Positions 34,202 through 41,959 of a stretch of 64,000 nt of DNA are shown here, piece after piece (position 1 is the first letter of the stretch; the number at the start of each line of letters is the position of its first letter). The notes beneath the pieces were generated by a model that made no database searches, was not told where the DNA came from, and saw nothing but the letters and a program-made list of their open reading frames with translations. Both the position numbers and the translations under genes were made by a program. Source of the DNA: VFMC01 sp040398525 (GTDB lineage Bacteria; Actinomycetota; Acidimicrobiia; Acidimicrobiales; Ilumatobacteraceae); the NCBI GenBank assembly GCA_040398525.1, contig JBBATY010000019.1, positions 1-64,000 on the forward strand, in the 5' to 3' direction.

Positions 34202-34817
34202 CCGCGTGGGTGCGGTCGCGCGCCCCCAGCTTCTCCTGGACATGCGCCAGGTGGGTCTTCACGGTCTCGGCGGTGATGCCCAACTGGGCGGCGATCTCGT
34301 TGTTCGTGAGGCCTTCGGCGGCCGCGGTCAGCACGGCCATCTCGCGGTTGCTGAGCGGCTTGATGCCGCGCTGGTCGTCGCGTGCCTGACGGGTCTGGAG
34401 CAGCGCAGCGAGTGCCCTCGGGTGGAGGAAGCGATCACCGCTGGCCACGGCACGCACGGCGTTGCCGAGCGCATCGACCGAGCACGTCTTCGGCACGACG
34501 CCGAGACAGCCGGTCTCGACTGCCGCGTCGACGATCGCCGGCGAGAGGTCGGAGGTGAGCACGAGGATCTTCGCCGCCGGGTGGTAGCGCAGCAGATCGC
34601 GGACCTCGGAGAACACCGCGCCGCGGCCACCCATCAGCGCCTCGATCACCACCACGTCCGGCCGGTGCTGTTCGAACGCCACCCGCAGACGGCGTGGGTC
34701 GGCCAGCGTGGCGCACACCTCGAACTTGAGCGCCGTCAGGTAGTAGCTCGCCCCTCGCAGCGCCACCACCTGATCGTCGGCCAGCAGAAGGCGTAGCCGC
34801 TCAGCGGTGTCGGGCAC
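34167..34817 (-). CDS. LuxR-type response regulator with Glu at the phosphorylation site
   Basis: 216 residues: receiver (1-120) plus LuxR HTH (LSNREMAVLTAAAEGLTNNEIAAQLGITAETVKTHL). The acidic pair is kept (LLADDQ, residues 14-15) and so is the conserved Lys (VVPKT), but the phosphorylated Asp is Glu59 (VVVIEALM), which often mimics the active state. GTG 34817 is preferred over ATG 34829 because the TATGCT hexamer that overlaps that ATG sits 7 bases before the GTG. Divergent from the EAL/HDOD gene. Confidence 0.87.
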   Translation of the reverse strand: MPDTAERLRLLLADDQVVALRGASYYLTALKFEVCATLADPRRLRVAFEQHRPDVVVIEALMGGRGAVFSEVRDLLRYHPAAKILVLTSDLSPAIVDAAVETGCLGVVPKTCSVDALGNAVRAVASGDRFLHPRALAALLQTRQARDDQRGIKPLSNREMAVLTAAAEGLTNNEIAAQLGITAETVKTHLAHVQEKLGARDRTHAVSRALRLGVLT

Positions 34818-34824
34818 GCTGGCG

Positions 34825-34830
34825 AGCATA
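34825..34830 (-). promoter_or_regulatory. -10 hexamer for leaderless LuxR regulator gene
   Basis: TATGCT on the minus strand, 7 bases before GTG 34817. It moves the start codon 12 bases inward from the first in-frame ATG. Confidence 0.5.
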
Positions 34831-34975
34831 CCGTCGGGGTGTCCGCGGCTCGGCCCCGCAACGCTCGACGAACCAGCCCGGCCGGGTGCGTGATGTACCC
34901 GGGTGCCTCCCCCGGATCACGGCATCTCCGCCACGGATCCGGACAGTCCTCCAGTGAAATGTCTCCGAGCGCAGC

Positions 34976-34981
34976 TACTGT
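34976..34981 (+). promoter_or_regulatory. -10 hexamer for leaderless EAL/HDOD gene
   Basis: TACTGT, 7 bases before GTG 34989. Confidence 0.55.
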
Positions 34982-34988
34982 GACGCAA

Positions 34989-36121
34989 GTGAGCTCGAAC
35001 GTGTACGTGGGTCGACAGCCGATCCTCGATCGTTCGGGCCGTACCTACGCGTTCGAGCTGCTCTATCGCGACGAGCACCAGGGCGCAGCCGGGATCACGA
35101 ACCCCGACGAAGCCACGCAACGGGTCGTCAGCGCCGCGCTGCTCGAGTGGGGCTTCGAGCGCCTGATCGGCGACCGAATCGGCTTCATCAATGCCGCCTA
35201 CGGCCTGCTACGAGCCGACACCCTGTCGATCCTGCCTGCGGAGCGCACGATCATCGAGGTCCTCGAGGACGTGCTGCTCGACGATGCGATCATCTCCACC
35301 GTTCGCGAGGCGCACGGCAGGGGTATGCGGTTCGCGCTCGACGACGTCGTCGACCTCGACCGTGCCGGCCTCGACCAGATCGCGCCCTTCATCAGCGTCG
35401 TCAAGCTCGACGTGCTCGGCATCGAACGCGACCATCTCGGCCGCATCTCGCGGCTGTCCCGCAAGGCCTTCCCGAACGCGATGCTCCTCGCCGAGAAGGT
35501 CGAGGACCTCGAGATGTACCAGGAGTGCCTGGGGCTCGGGTTCGACCTGTTCCAGGGGTACTACTTCGCGAAGCCCGAGACCCTCGCCCGCCAGAGTCGG
35601 CCGACGAACGTCTCGGCTGCGGTGCTGCTGCTCGCCGAGGTGAGCCGCACCGACGTCGACATCAATCGGATCGAGTCGCTGATCTCTGCCGACCCGAGCC
35701 TGGTCTATTCGCTGCTGCGACTGGTGAACTCGAGCTCGTTCGGGCTGAACGTGCGCGTCGAGTCGATCCGTCAGGCGATCGTCCTCTTGGGCCTGGTGCA
35801 AGTGCGCCAGCTGGCGGTGCTGCTGACGATGGCCAAGAACAGCGTCGCCACCAGCGAAGAGATCATCGTGCTCGCCTCGGTGCGTGCGCAGATGGCCCAG
35901 TTGCTCGCTGCCGGGCCTCAGGCCCAGCTCGCCTTCACCACCGGCCTGCTGTCGGTGATCGACACGGTCTTCGGCACCCCGATGGAAGAGCTCGTCGCCG
36001 GGCTGCCACTGCCCAACGAGGTGAAGGATGCCCTGCTCACGGGCGAAGGCCCGATCGGCGAGGTGATGGAGGTCGTCTACGCCTTCGAGCGCGCCGACAT
36101 CGAGGCCGTCGAGCGGCTCCG
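34989..36121 (+). CDS. EAL/HDOD-domain signalling protein, 3' end lost in gap
   Basis: 377 visible residues. The N-terminal EAL-like domain starts VYVGRQPILDRSGRTYAFEL and is partly degenerate: ELL replaces EAL and ALDDVVD lacks the FGTG loop, while FINAA, VVKLD, LAEKVED and YYFAKP remain. The C-terminal HDOD domain (SRTDVDINRIESLISADP, LVNSSSFGLNVRVESIRQAI) follows. This YuxH/CdgJ-type architecture usually acts by binding partners, some affecting motility, rather than by cleaving cyclic di-GMP. GTG 34989 matches the -10; the stop lies in the gap. Confidence 0.88.
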
Positions 36122-36221
36122 NNNNNNNNNNNNNNNNNNNNNNNNNNNNNNNNNNNNNNNNNNNNNNNNNNNNNNNNNNNNNNNNNNNNNNNNNNNNNNN
36201 NNNNNNNNNNNNNNNNNNNNN
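36122..36221. other. Assembly gap (100 N)
   Basis: Fixed-size run of N that cuts the 3' ends of both the EAL/HDOD gene and fliL. Confidence 0.99.
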
Positions 36222-36682
36222 TAGACCTCTTCGTGGTAGGCCTCGCGCATCTTCGCCGTCAGCAGCTCGCGGGCCTCCTCACGGCCTTCCGGGGTCGACA
36301 GCACGGCCATCGAGGCCCCGGACAGCGTCGACACGACGATGTCCTTGGCAGGCGCTGCAGGCCACTTCGAAGCATCGGCGACGATGATGTCGGGGCACAG
36401 GTTGAGCGAGACGGACACGCTCAGGAAGTGGCCGTCGGCCAAGTTGAGGTTCATCTTCGGCAGGTCGATCGGGTTGGGCGCAGCAACATCGGCATCGGTG
36501 CCTTCCTTGCAGCCGTCGAGTTGCACGATCGTGGTCGGTACGGCAACTGCAGTGGCCTTGCCGCCGCCACCGAGCTTGTAGCCGGCGCCGGCGATCACGA
36601 CGCAGAGCGCCACGATCATGATCAGCTTCTTCTTCGACTTCTTGCCGCCCTCGGGGGCCTCGGTGTCTTTGTCCTTCGCCAT
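36222..36682 (-). CDS. fliL: Flagellar basal-body protein FliL, C-terminus lost in gap
   Basis: 153 visible residues: a Lys/Glu-rich cytoplasmic head (about 1-20), one membrane helix (LIMIVALCVVIAGAGYKL) and the start of the periplasm-side domain with PKMNLNLADGHFLSVSVSLNL, the strand pattern of FliL. It associates with the stators and supports motor torque. The position next to motB agrees. It has no visible stop. Confidence 0.85.
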
Positions 36683-36748
36683 GTCGGTGTTCCGTCGCTC
36701 CTGGCCCCTCGTCCCTGAGGGGCCCCTCGGTGGGTACTGTCCTGATCG

Positions 36749-37687
36749 CTACTCGCCCGCGCCACCAGGCGCAGCTTCCACAGCCGGCGCAGCCGGCGGT
36801 TCCGTTCCGTTGATCTCGCCGAGGATCGGCTCGAGCGAGATGTCGGTGAGCACCACGATCTCGACTCGGCGGTTCTTGGCCTGGCCTTCGGCAGTGGCGT
36901 TGTCGGCCACCGCACGGGTCTCGCCATAGCCCGATGCTGCCAGCCGGTCCTGCGAGACCCCGGCGCTCAGGAAGTACTGCAGCACGGTGGTGGCTCGAGC
37001 AGTCGAGAGCTCCCAGTTCGACTGGAAACGGTTGTTCGAGATCGGTCGCGAGTCGGTGTGACCCTCGATGACGATCGAGTTGGGGATCGAACGCAGCGCT
37101 TCGGCGACCACCCCGAGCACCGTGAACCCGGCCGGCTCGAGGGCCGCCGAACCGGGCCGGAAGAGCACCTCGTCGCTCAGCACCGTCACCACCATCCCGC
37201 GGCCTTCGAGGCTGACCAGGAGGTTGTCGCTGAAGCCGGCGAGCGTCGCTTTGCCGGTGAGGGTCTGTTCGAAGCCCTGCAGTTCCTCGAGCGCCTCGCC
37301 GGCCGCCTTCTTCTCGTACTCCTGGCGTGCCTGCTCGATCTGCATCTGCGTGGGCTCGCCGCCGACGGTGGGCGTGACGGCACCGGAGAAGATGCCAGCG
37401 CCCCCGTCGAGGCTGATGTCGCCGCTGCCACCACTCTCGAGCGACACCATCTCGGTGGCGCCGCCGAAGTCCTGCTTCAGGTTCTCGGCGAGCTTCTTGA
37501 ACTTCTCCATGTCGACGCGACCGGTCGCGAACAGCGCCAGGAACATCACCATGAGCAGCGTCAACATGTCGGCATAGGGGATGACCCATGCCTCGTGGTT
37601 GACGTGCTCCTCGTGCTCTTCGTGCTCCTCGTGGTGCTTGTGGCCACCGCCGTGGCCACCGCCCCCGTGCCCGCCTCCGCTAGCCAC
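36749..37687 (-). CDS. motB: Flagellar stator protein MotB with His-rich head
   Basis: 312 residues. The single membrane helix holds the proton-path Asp in IPYADMLTLLMVMFLALF (about 38-55); the OmpA-like peptidoglycan-binding domain has VIEGHTDSRPISNNRFQSN and ELSTARATTVLQYF. The N-terminus is unusual: HGGGGHGGGHKHHEEHEEHEEH before the helix, with many His and Glu residues that could bind metal. GTG 37687 overlaps the motA stop by 8 bases. Ends in a Pro/Ala-rich tail. Confidence 0.93.
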   Translation of the reverse strand: MASGGGHGGGGHGGGHKHHEEHEEHEEHVNHEAWVIPYADMLTLLMVMFLALFATGRVDMEKFKKLAENLKQDFGGATEMVSLESGGSGDISLDGGAGIFSGAVTPTVGGEPTQMQIEQARQEYEKKAAGEALEELQGFEQTLTGKATLAGFSDNLLVSLEGRGMVVTVLSDEVLFRPGSAALEPAGFTVLGVVAEALRSIPNSIVIEGHTDSRPISNNRFQSNWELSTARATTVLQYFLSAGVSQDRLAASGYGETRAVADNATAEGQAKNRRVEIVVLTDISLEPILGEINGTEPPAAPAVEAAPGGAGE

Positions 37688-38186
37688 CGCTGGCCTCGCG
37701 GATCTTGGCGGCCTCGGACGGTGCCAGATACGACAGCAGGGTCTCTTCGATCACTCGCGGGTTCTGACCGCCCTGGATGGCGAGCACGCCCTCCATCACC
37801 ATCTCGCGGCTGGCCGCTTCTTGTGTGGAGAGGCGCTTCATCCTGTTGGCGAGCGGCAGCATCACGCCGTTGGCCAGGTACACGCCGAGGAACGTGGCGC
37901 AGAAGGCACCGGCGATGCCGGCGCCGAGCTTCTCCGGGTTGTTCAGGTTGGCCATCGTCTCGATCAGGCCGATGACGGCACCGATGATGCCGAACGTCGG
38001 GGCGAAGATGCCGAACGCCATGCACCACTCGGCGCCGACCTTGTGGCGGGCCTTCATCGCNNNNNNNNNNNNNNNNNNNNNNNNNNNNNNNNNNNNNNNN
38101 NNNNNNNNNNNNNNNNNNNNNNNNNNNNNNNNNNNNNNNNNNNNNNNNNNNNNNNNNNNNATCAGTCCGACCAGTGTTGCCGGCAT
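37680..38186 (-). CDS. motA: Flagellar stator protein MotA, centre lost in gap
   Basis: The start MPATLVGL and the C-terminal part (AMKARHKVGAEWCMAFGIFAP, FGIIGAVIGLIETMANL, ATFLGVYLANGVMLPLANRM) of MotA are visible either side of a gap. MotA forms the proton channel with MotB. Only 134 residues are visible and the family has about 250-280, so the gap is really several hundred bases. Followed by flbD 3 bases upstream and motB downstream. Confidence 0.92.
   Translation of the reverse strand: MPATLVGLXXXXXXXXXXXXXXXXXXXXXXXXXXXXXXXXXXAMKARHKVGAEWCMAFGIFAPTFGIIGAVIGLIETMANLNNPEKLGAGIAGAFCATFLGVYLANGVMLPLANRMKRLSTQEAASREMVMEGVLAIQGGQNPRVIEETLLSYLAPSEAAKIREASGG
38061..38160. other. Assembly gap (100 N) inside motA
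   Basis: Run of N hiding the middle of motA; from the family length the missing piece should be about 300-400 bases. Confidence 0.99.
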
Positions 38187-38189
38187 CGG

Positions 38190-38471
38190 TCAGTCCTCTT
38201 CCTCGATCGAGGGCAGCGGGACGGCCGCAGCAGCGCCGATGATCCCGCTCGCCGTACCGGTCTGCGCGCTCACCATTCGGGCTGCCTCGGCGATCACCCG
38301 GGCACGCAGCATCGTGACTTGCTCGAGGATCTCCTCGGGCGATTCGACGACGACGTACTCGGTGCCGTTCAGCAGGTGCACGACAGTTTCGTGATGCCGA
38401 TCGAGGCGCTCGATGTGGTCGGGGTTGATGTAGAGCGGATCGGCTTGGCGAAGTCGCGTCAGGCGGATCAT
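38190..38471 (-). CDS. flbD: Flagellar FlbD-family protein
   Basis: 93 residues. N-terminal part MIRLTRLRQADPLYINPDHIERL and VVHLLNGTEYVVVESPEEI follows the small FlbD family found next to flagellar and stator genes; its role is not settled. The C-terminus adds about 25 hydrophobic and acidic residues. It is not the large sigma-54 activator also called FlbD. AGGAG lies 8 bases before the ATG. First gene of flbD-motA-motB-fliL. Confidence 0.88.
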   Translation of the reverse strand: MIRLTRLRQADPLYINPDHIERLDRHHETVVHLLNGTEYVVVESPEEILEQVTMLRARVIAEAARMVSAQTGTASGIIGAAAAVPLPSIEEED

Positions 38472-38636
38472 TGGGGGTCTCCTCGCGGCGGTACGTCCTG
38501 GAACTGACCGTCAGATGCGTTGGATTGTTCAGAGAACATCACTTCGCGCCACCAGGCGAGGCCGCAAGGTGACGCAGGGCGATATTCGGGGGATCGGATA
38601 CCTGCGGATCTGTCGCACCACCGGACTGTTCTCACC

Positions 38637-39125
38637 GTGGACGCAGCAGAGGACCTGTCTCAGCAGTTGTGGACCATGCGCGAGTTGCTCGAGCAGATGG
38701 TCTACAAGCTCGAGATGCAGGGTCTCCTGCTCGCGTCTGGACGCACTCGCTGGTTGCCGTTCTTGAACGCCGAGATCGAGTCGGTGATGGAGGCGGTCAA
38801 CGCCGTCGACGCCGCTCGCTCCCAGGCGTCGGCCCGGCTGGCCCGCCAGTACGGCCTGGCGTCGACGGTGACGATGACCGAGCTGCTCACCTATGTCGAG
38901 CACCCGTGGGGCCAGTTGCTGGCCCAGCATCGTCTGCACCTGCTGTCGCTCCAGTCCGAGATCGAAGACGTGTCGCACGCCAACCAAGAGCTCGCCCGCC
39001 GTGGTCTGATGCGCTCGCGGGAGATCATTGCCTCACTCGGCGAGCAGAGCGTCGACGTCTACGACACTCGCGGCTACACCGCCCCACTCGCCCGGACCGC
39101 GGTCCGCCTGGATCGGACGGTCTGA
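38637..39125 (+). CDS. flgN: Flagellar FlgN-type chaperone
   Basis: 162-residue all-helical protein directly before flgK, where the FlgN chaperone for the hook-filament junction proteins is usually found. The N-terminal helices (LSQQLWTMRELLEQMVYKLEMQ) and the C-terminal SREIIASLGEQSVDVYDTRG match the FlgN pattern of a helix bundle followed by a flexible tail. GTG 38637 chosen because the product fits the family; GACTGT 7 bases upstream is a weak -10. flgK starts two bases after. Confidence 0.75.
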   Translation: MDAAEDLSQQLWTMRELLEQMVYKLEMQGLLLASGRTRWLPFLNAEIESVMEAVNAVDAARSQASARLARQYGLASTVTMTELLTYVEHPWGQLLAQHRLHLLSLQSEIEDVSHANQELARRGLMRSREIIASLGEQSVDVYDTRGYTAPLARTAVRLDRTV

Positions 39126-39127
39126 CG

Positions 39128-40489
39128 ATGCCGAACATCTCATCGCTGCAGACCCCGCTGAGTGCCCTGCGCGCCCACCAGCGGATCCTCGACGCCACGG
39201 CCAACAACATCGCCAACGCTTCGACACCGGGCTACCGCCGCCAGCGTGTCGAGACCGTCGCTCAAGGCGGCGCCGCAGTGAACGGTGGCGGAGTCGTCCT
39301 GAGCACCCGGTCGGGTGTCGACTCGCTCCAGGTCACGCGTTCGGCCGACGACCTGCTCATCGGCCGGGCCACCAACGAAGAGGCGAGCCTTGCGTCGGCC
39401 GAGTCGACGAGCACCGCCATCGGTCGGGTCGAAGCCATCTTCCCCGAGCCCTCCGACATCGGTCTGGCCAGCCAGCTCGACGCTCTCTGGAGCAGCTGGA
39501 GCGAGCTCTCCACCGACCCGGCCAGCCAGAGCTTGCGGTCGGACGTGCTCGCCAAGGCGTCGACGGTGACGGCCACGTTGCGCCGCAGTGCGGTCGACCT
39601 GGCAGCGATCGCCGATGTCGCCCGCGAGCGGCTGAGCCTGTTGGCCAACGAGGTCAACGGTCTGACCGCGCAGCTCGCCGAGTACAACCGCGGCGTCAAC
39701 GGCCTTCCCAACGTGCCCCCCTCGATGCTCGACGAGCGCGACCGGCTGGTGAACGAGTTGACCAAGCTCACCGGCGCCATCGTCAAGGTCACCGACGACA
39801 ACACCGTGGCCGTTTCGATCGGTGGCCACCAGGTGGTGCAGGGCCTCCACCACGAACGCGTCGAGGCGCCGGGCGGGGTGCTCCGCCTCGTCCGTAACGG
39901 CCAAGTGATGCTGCCGACCTCCGGTGAGGCCGCAGCAGTGGTCTCGACGATCAACGATGTCATCCCGCGGTACCTGAGCTCGCTCGACAGTGTCGCTGCA
40001 TCGCTCGTGTCGACGGTGAACACCCTGCACACGGCCGGCTACGGCCAAGACGGGGTCAGCGGCCGTACGTTCTTCGACCCGGCGGGCACGACGGCCACGA
40101 CGATCGACCTCTCGGCCGACGTCATCGGCCAGCCCGGACGCCTCGCCGCCGGAGCCCCGGTCTTCCCGGGTCCCGTCGCGCCAGGCCCACTCGACGGCAA
40201 CCAGGCACGTGTGATGGCTGCGCTCGCAGACTCGGCGACCGGGCCCGACAGCAGCTACCAGCAGATGATCAGCAGCCTCGCCGTCGAGGCGCGCACTGCC
40301 CGCCAGCGCGCCGAGGTGCAGACCACGGTCGCCGACAACGCCACCCGCGACGCAGCGTCGATCAGCTCGGTGAGCGTCGACGAGGAGATGACCCAGATGA
40401 TCGAGTCGCAGCGCGTCTACCAGGCGGCCAGCAAGGTGCTGGCGACCATCGACGAGCTGCTCGGCTTCCTGATCGAGCGGGTGATCTGA
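39128..40489 (+). CDS. flgK: Flagellar hook-associated protein 1 FlgK
   Basis: 453 residues. The N-terminus ALRAHQRILDATANNIANAS and TPGYRRQRVE is the axial-protein signature; the central part has SLASQLDALWSSWSELSTDP-type sequence, and the end MTQMIESQRVYQAASKVLAT is the C-terminal coiled coil. FlgK joins the hook to the filament. ATG 39128; one of three linked genes flgN-flgK-flgL. Confidence 0.95.
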   Translation: MPNISSLQTPLSALRAHQRILDATANNIANASTPGYRRQRVETVAQGGAAVNGGGVVLSTRSGVDSLQVTRSADDLLIGRATNEEASLASAESTSTAIGRVEAIFPEPSDIGLASQLDALWSSWSELSTDPASQSLRSDVLAKASTVTATLRRSAVDLAAIADVARERLSLLANEVNGLTAQLAEYNRGVNGLPNVPPSMLDERDRLVNELTKLTGAIVKVTDDNTVAVSIGGHQVVQGLHHERVEAPGGVLRLVRNGQVMLPTSGEAAAVVSTINDVIPRYLSSLDSVAASLVSTVNTLHTAGYGQDGVSGRTFFDPAGTTATTIDLSADVIGQPGRLAAGAPVFPGPVAPGPLDGNQARVMAALADSATGPDSSYQQMISSLAVEARTARQRAEVQTTVADNATRDAASISSVSVDEEMTQMIESQRVYQAASKVLATIDELLGFLIERVI

Positions 40490-40491
40490 CG

Positions 40492-40560
40492 ATGAACTCG
40501 ACGAGCGACCCGGATGTGACGAGTGACCCGGATGTGAAGGGGGCGACGCAATGCGCGTGA
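40492..40560 (+). CDS. Possible 22-residue leader frame upstream of flgL
   Basis: ATG 40492 encodes MNSTSDPDVTSDPDVKGATQCA and ends at TGA 40558-40560, overlapping the flgL start by 10 bases. Inside is an 18-base direct repeat. Could couple translation to flgL; evidence is only positional. Confidence 0.35.
   Translation: MNSTSDPDVTSDPDVKGATQCA
40503..40538 (+). repeat. Tandem 18-bp repeat upstream of flgL
   Basis: Two copies (40503-40520 and 40521-40538) of ga-g-y-gacccggatgtga-type sequence, differing at two positions. It ends about 12 bases before the flgL ATG and codes the repeated TSDPDV. Confidence 0.85.
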
Positions 40561-41441
40561 CCAGCTCGATGATGGCGCGGACCAACCTGCGCAACATGAG
40601 CCAGGGCCTGGCCCGTCTCCAGGAGACCCAAGGGCAGATCACCTCCGGCAAGGACTTCACCAAGCCCTCGGAGGACCCCGGCCGCGCCACCTCGGCCATG
40701 TCGACGCGCAAGGACCTGCGCCGGATCGACCAGCGGATGCGCTCGATCGAGGATGCCCAGGGTTGGGTCGGCGCGGCCGACACCCAGCTCACCTCGGCAC
40801 TCGACCGGATGCTGCGCGCCAAGGAGATCGCCGTCAACGCCGGCAACGGCATCGCTGCACTCACACCGGGGGCTCGCGCCTCGCTGGCGAAGGAGTTGCG
40901 GGCCGTCCGCTCCGACCTGCTCAACGTGGCCAATGCCACCTACGCAGGGCGCTCGTTGTTCGCCGGCACTGCTGCCGGGGTCGCGTACGACGGCACCGGA
41001 GCGTTCATGGGCAACGACCAGGCTGTTGTCCGCGACGTCGCCCCCAGCAACGCGATGACGATCAACGTCACCGGCAACCGCGTGTTCGGCCAATCCGGCG
41101 TCGGACCGGGCACCTTGTTCGAGGTGCTCGAGCGGATGGCGGTCGCCGTCGAAGCAGGCGATCGCGTCACCGCCGCGACCGAGCAGGGCAACCTCGATGT
41201 CGCCTTCGAGCGGCTGCGTGTGTCCTCGGCCGAGATCGGCACGAAGTGGGCCACGCTCGAGCAACTTGCAGTGCGCACCCAGGACGACAAGGTGGCTCTC
41301 AAGGAGCAGCTGTCGCAGATGGAGGACGTCGACATGGTCGAGAGCCTCATCAAGGTGAAGTCGCAGGAGAGCTCGTACCAGGCTGCGCTGCAGACGACGG
41401 CGAAGGTCCTGCCGATGTCGCTGCTCGACTTCCTGCGCTGA
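40551..41441 (+). CDS. flgL: Flagellar hook-associated protein 3 FlgL
   Basis: 296 residues. N-terminus MRVTSSMMARTNLRNMSQGL and QGQITSGKDFTKPSEDPGRA is typical, with the flagellin-like coiled coil; C-terminus MVESLIKVKSQESSYQAALQ and MSLLDFLR closes it. It forms the second junction ring between hook and filament. AAGGGGG lies 5-11 bases before the ATG. It is last in the flgN-flgK-flgL group. Confidence 0.94.
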   Translation: MRVTSSMMARTNLRNMSQGLARLQETQGQITSGKDFTKPSEDPGRATSAMSTRKDLRRIDQRMRSIEDAQGWVGAADTQLTSALDRMLRAKEIAVNAGNGIAALTPGARASLAKELRAVRSDLLNVANATYAGRSLFAGTAAGVAYDGTGAFMGNDQAVVRDVAPSNAMTINVTGNRVFGQSGVGPGTLFEVLERMAVAVEAGDRVTAATEQGNLDVAFERLRVSSAEIGTKWATLEQLAVRTQDDKVALKEQLSQMEDVDMVESLIKVKSQESSYQAALQTTAKVLPMSLLDFLR

Positions 41442-41554
41442 GCAGACCGGGGCGGATCACCGCACGACGCCTCTCCGCGCTGTGGTGAGTCTCGGGGCGG
41501 TCGTGCATCTCGACCGCGCGCATGCGCTCACGCGCCGGCACGCGCCGGTCGTAG

Positions 41555-41570
41555 CGGTGCTCGAGCACCG
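41555..41570. terminator. Perfect 16-base palindrome after flgL
   Basis: CGGTGCTCGAGCACCG between the convergent flgL and the small membrane protein gene. It may work as a terminator hairpin; there is no T-run and no loop beyond the central bases. The rest of 41442-41644 shows nothing I can assign. Confidence 0.3.
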
Positions 41571-41644
41571 TTGCCCTGTCCGTGGCAGTGCAGCCAGGGG
41601 CGCCACCGGTCGTGCGTGTCAGCAGCCGACCCGGCCGCCGATGG

Positions 41645-41959
41645 TCACTCGGTGATGGCCCAGTCCTGCTGCTCGAGCACCTTCATCTGCTGGGCGGCTC
41701 GCTCGGCCTCGATCGACTGGACCATTGCGGCCACGAGGACGCGGTTCACCATGCCGATCGAGAACCACACCAGCGCCGCGACACCGAACGAGCGGAGCAG
41801 CGCGAAGTCGACCGACTCCCCCGTCCTCACGGCGCCAAGCAGCGGCTGACCCGTCAGCACTGCCGTGGCCGCCACCGTGATGACCAGCCGCCACGGTGCC
41901 AGTGGGCCGGGCAGATCGAGCGCCTCGGGCTGCTCGGACTGCTTCTTCTTGCGGCTCAT
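41645..41959 (-). CDS. Small membrane protein of the flhA operon
   Basis: 104 residues: basic head (MSRKKKQSEQPE), two predicted membrane helices (LVITVAATAVLTGQPLLGAV and GVAALVWFSIGMVNRVLVAA) and a C-terminal amphipathic helix (SIEAERAAQQMKVLEQQ). I do not recognise it. Its ATG overlaps the stop of the FlhF-like gene (ATGA), so it is the last gene of an flhA operon and is probably linked to the flagellar export apparatus. Confidence 0.75.
   Translation of the reverse strand: MSRKKKQSEQPEALDLPGPLAPWRLVITVAATAVLTGQPLLGAVRTGESVDFALLRSFGVAALVWFSIGMVNRVLVAAMVQSIEAERAAQQMKVLEQQDWAITE

Noticed and set aside
38190..38471. FlbD as a sigma-54 activator
   Set aside because: At 93 residues there is no ATPase or HTH domain; this is the unrelated small FlbD family.
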